Part shown: positions 47,109 to 48,749 of the stretch, one piece after another
Layout of the letters: each line of letters begins with the position of its first letter
How positions within the stretch are numbered: the stretch's first letter is position 1
Source of the DNA: Kiritimatiellia bacterium
Lineage (GTDB): Bacteria > Verrucomicrobiota > Kiritimatiellia > RFP12 > UBA1067
Direction of reading: 5' to 3'
Length of the DNA: 48,749 bases
NCBI GenBank assembly: GCA_028700415.1
Contig: JAQVSS010000007.1
Span: 1 to 48,749 of the forward strand
Notes under the pieces: generated by a model
Seen by the model: the letters and a program-made list of their open reading frames with translations, nothing else
The model's database searches: none
Told to the model about the DNA's origin: nothing
Position numbers and translations under genes: made by a program

Positions 47109-48314
47109 TTATCCCTTTAAACCGGTCAACGCATACGCCTGCCCGCGCGCCCAGGCGTCCGCTTCAAAAACCGTACCGAAATCCAAACATGGGCGCACCG
47201 TATGCGCCTCCATCACACGCTCGACCGTACGCCAGACTCCGGCGAACGGGATGAGACCCGCTAGAAAGGCCTCCACGGCCACCTCGTCCACCGCATTGAC
47301 AACCGCTGGCAGGGTGCCTCCCGCTTCCGCGGCCTCGCGGATCAACCGCAGACAATGAAACCGCGTCTCATCCGGCTCGAAAAAGGTCAAGCTCCCCTGC
47401 TGCGGCAAATCCAGCTGAGGCATCTGCACCTCGCAACGCTCTGGCCACGTAAGGGCGTACTGGATGGGAAACCGCATGTCCGGAACCGAAAGCTGCGCCA
47501 ACGTAGAGCCGTCCGCAAACGTCACCATGGAATGCACAATGCTCTCGGGATGGATCACCACACCGATCTTCCGAACCGGCAGGTTGAAAAGCCAATGCGC
47601 CTCCAAAAGCTCCAGCCCCTTGTTCATCATCGTGGCCGAATCGATCGTCACCTTGCGTCCCATGACCCACCGCGGATGCGCCAACGCCTCCGCCGGCGTC
47701 ACGCGCTCGAAATCCACTTCGGGGCGCAACGCGAACGGCCCGCCGGAAGCGGTCAGCAGCAAGCGGGAGACCCGGTCCTCCGCACGCCCGGTTCCGGACG
47801 TGTCATCGCGCACACACGCGGCTTGACACGACGGCGCCTGAAGGCACTGGAACATGGCGCTGTGCTCGCTGTCCACCGGCAACAGCCTAACCTTTGCCGC
47901 CTCCCGCCGCCGCATGACCAGTTCGCCGGCCGCGACCAGGACCTCTTTCGTCGCCAGCGCCACATCGTGGCCCGCGTCCAAGGCGGCCAGCACCGGCTGT
48001 AAACCTGCCAAGCCCACCACCGCGCAGAGCACCGTGTCCGCCTCAGCCAGCGCCGCCAGCGCGGCCACGCCCTCAGGCCCCGGCCACACGGCAATGCCGT
48101 GCGGGCGTGCCAACGCCTCGGCCTCGCGTGCCGCCGCGAGATCGGCAACGGCAACCACACCCACACCGAACTGAATCGCCTGATCCAGCACGCGCGTGAT
48201 CTTTGTCCGGGTCGATAGGCCAACGATGCGGACCTTCCCGTGCAAAGACTCTGCCACCTTCAGCGCGTTTTCACCGATCGAACCGGTGCTGCCCAATATG
48301 ACGAGCGACCTCAT
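47109..48314 (-). CDS. dxr: 1-deoxy-D-xylulose-5-phosphate reductoisomerase
   Basis: MRSLVILGSTGSIGENALKV, ALATKEVLVAAGELV, PVDSEHSAMFQCLQ, LTASGGPF, KVTIDSATMMNKGLELLEAHWLF; ATGA overlap with cdsA. Confidence 0.95.
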   Translation of the reverse strand: MRSLVILGSTGSIGENALKVAESLHGKVRIVGLSTRTKITRVLDQAIQFGVGVVAVADLAAAREAEALARPHGIAVWPGPEGVAALAALAEADTVLCAVVGLAGLQPVLAALDAGHDVALATKEVLVAAGELVMRRREAAKVRLLPVDSEHSAMFQCLQAPSCQAACVRDDTSGTGRAEDRVSRLLLTASGGPFALRPEVDFERVTPAEALAHPRWVMGRKVTIDSATMMNKGLELLEAHWLFNLPVRKIGVVIHPESIVHSMVTFADGSTLAQLSVPDMRFPIQYALTWPERCEVQMPQLDLPQQGSLTFFEPDETRFHCLRLIREAAEAGGTLPAVVNAVDEVAVEAFLAGLIPFAGVWRTVERVMEAHTVRPCLDFGTVFEADAWARGQAYALTGLKG

Positions 48315-48749
48315 GATGCCACAGCCTGCCCGACAAACCATGCCAGATAGAAATACAGCACCGCGGGCGTAAACGTCAAACTGTCGAACATGTCGAGGAT
48401 TCCGCCCATGCCCGGCAATAGCCCCGCCGAATCCTTGATGTTGACCGAACGCTTGAACATCGATTCGATCAAATCGCCCACGACCCCAACCAGCCCCAGC
48501 ACCAGTCCCAGAACCGACGCATGCGCAACGCTCAAGTTCTGAAGTGCCCCCCCCGGCAGCCAAGGGCAATGCTGCGCGGCTTCAACCATCGCGATACTCG
48601 CCGCCATCGAAGCCACCAACCCACCCGCGAAACCCTCCCACGATTTCTTCGGCGAAATGCGCGGGCACATCTTATGGTGCCCCATCGTTGTCCCCACCGC
48701 AAACGCGCCCACATCGCTGAATTTCACCACTGAGGCCAAATAGGCGGCC
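48311..48749 (-). CDS. cdsA: Phosphatidate cytidylyltransferase, partial (N-terminal part beyond window)
   Basis: KFSDVGAFAVGTTMGHHKMCPRISPKKSWEGFAGG, VGVVGDLIESMFKRSVNIKDSAGLLPGMGGILDMFDSL CdsA signature. Confidence 0.93.
   Translation of the reverse strand, partial: AAYLASVVKFSDVGAFAVGTTMGHHKMCPRISPKKSWEGFAGGLVASMAASIAMVEAAQHCPWLPGGALQNLSVAHASVLGLVLGLVGVVGDLIESMFKRSVNIKDSAGLLPGMGGILDMFDSLTFTPAVLYFYLAWFVGQAVAS

Noticed and set aside
1-48749. tRNA, rRNA, CRISPR arrays, IS elements or prophage
   Set aside because: Read of intergenic gaps found no cloverleaf-like sequence, no regularly spaced repeats, and no transposase, integrase or phage proteins; small structured RNAs cannot be excluded without covariance searches

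Overview
The window is a dense, mostly housekeeping chromosomal segment. It is probably from a PVC-superphylum bacterium (Kiritimatiellota/Verrucomicrobiota-like; inference from gene content and style, not proven). From left to right it holds: a DEAD-box helicase (5'-truncated); a McsA-McsB-ClpC protein-arginine-phosphorylation/proteolysis cassette without an adjacent ctsR; zwf; ispF-cysS-tmk-holB-ricT(PSP1)-aroQ-PfkB kinase; a minus-strand Gfo/Idh/MocA oxidoreductase, queA and nadB; argC-parB (no adjacent parA); an M28/glutaminyl-cyclase-like lipoprotein; a pyruvate/oxaloacetate carboxylase alpha subunit (PycB/OadA); a TolC-HlyD-ATPase-MacB-type export operon; a class II aldolase; hemB; two LysM lipoproteins flanking a small membrane protein; a two-domain GT2 glycosyltransferase; a GntP permease; a GNAT protein; two coupled radical-SAM/SPASM genes that look like AhbC and AhbD of the siroheme-dependent heme route; a large uncharacterised secreted protein; holA; a lipoprotein; and ispG-rseP-dxr-cdsA (3'-edge partial). 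I saw no rRNA, tRNA, CRISPR, phage or IS element. The observations most worth a second look are: (1) an unannotated C-terminal remnant of L-rhamnose isomerase between hemB and the class II aldolase; (2) the ahbC-ahbD pair next to an orphan secreted protein coupled to holA; (3) a HemB with one of three canonical zinc cysteines replaced by Tyr; (4) G8/C8 homopolymer tracts in a glycosyltransferase; (5) a leaderless-type promoter at ispF with an inverted repeat in its spacer; (6) McsAB-ClpC outside its classic ctsR context. I do not see convincing evidence for a wholly new multi-gene defence or mobile system.
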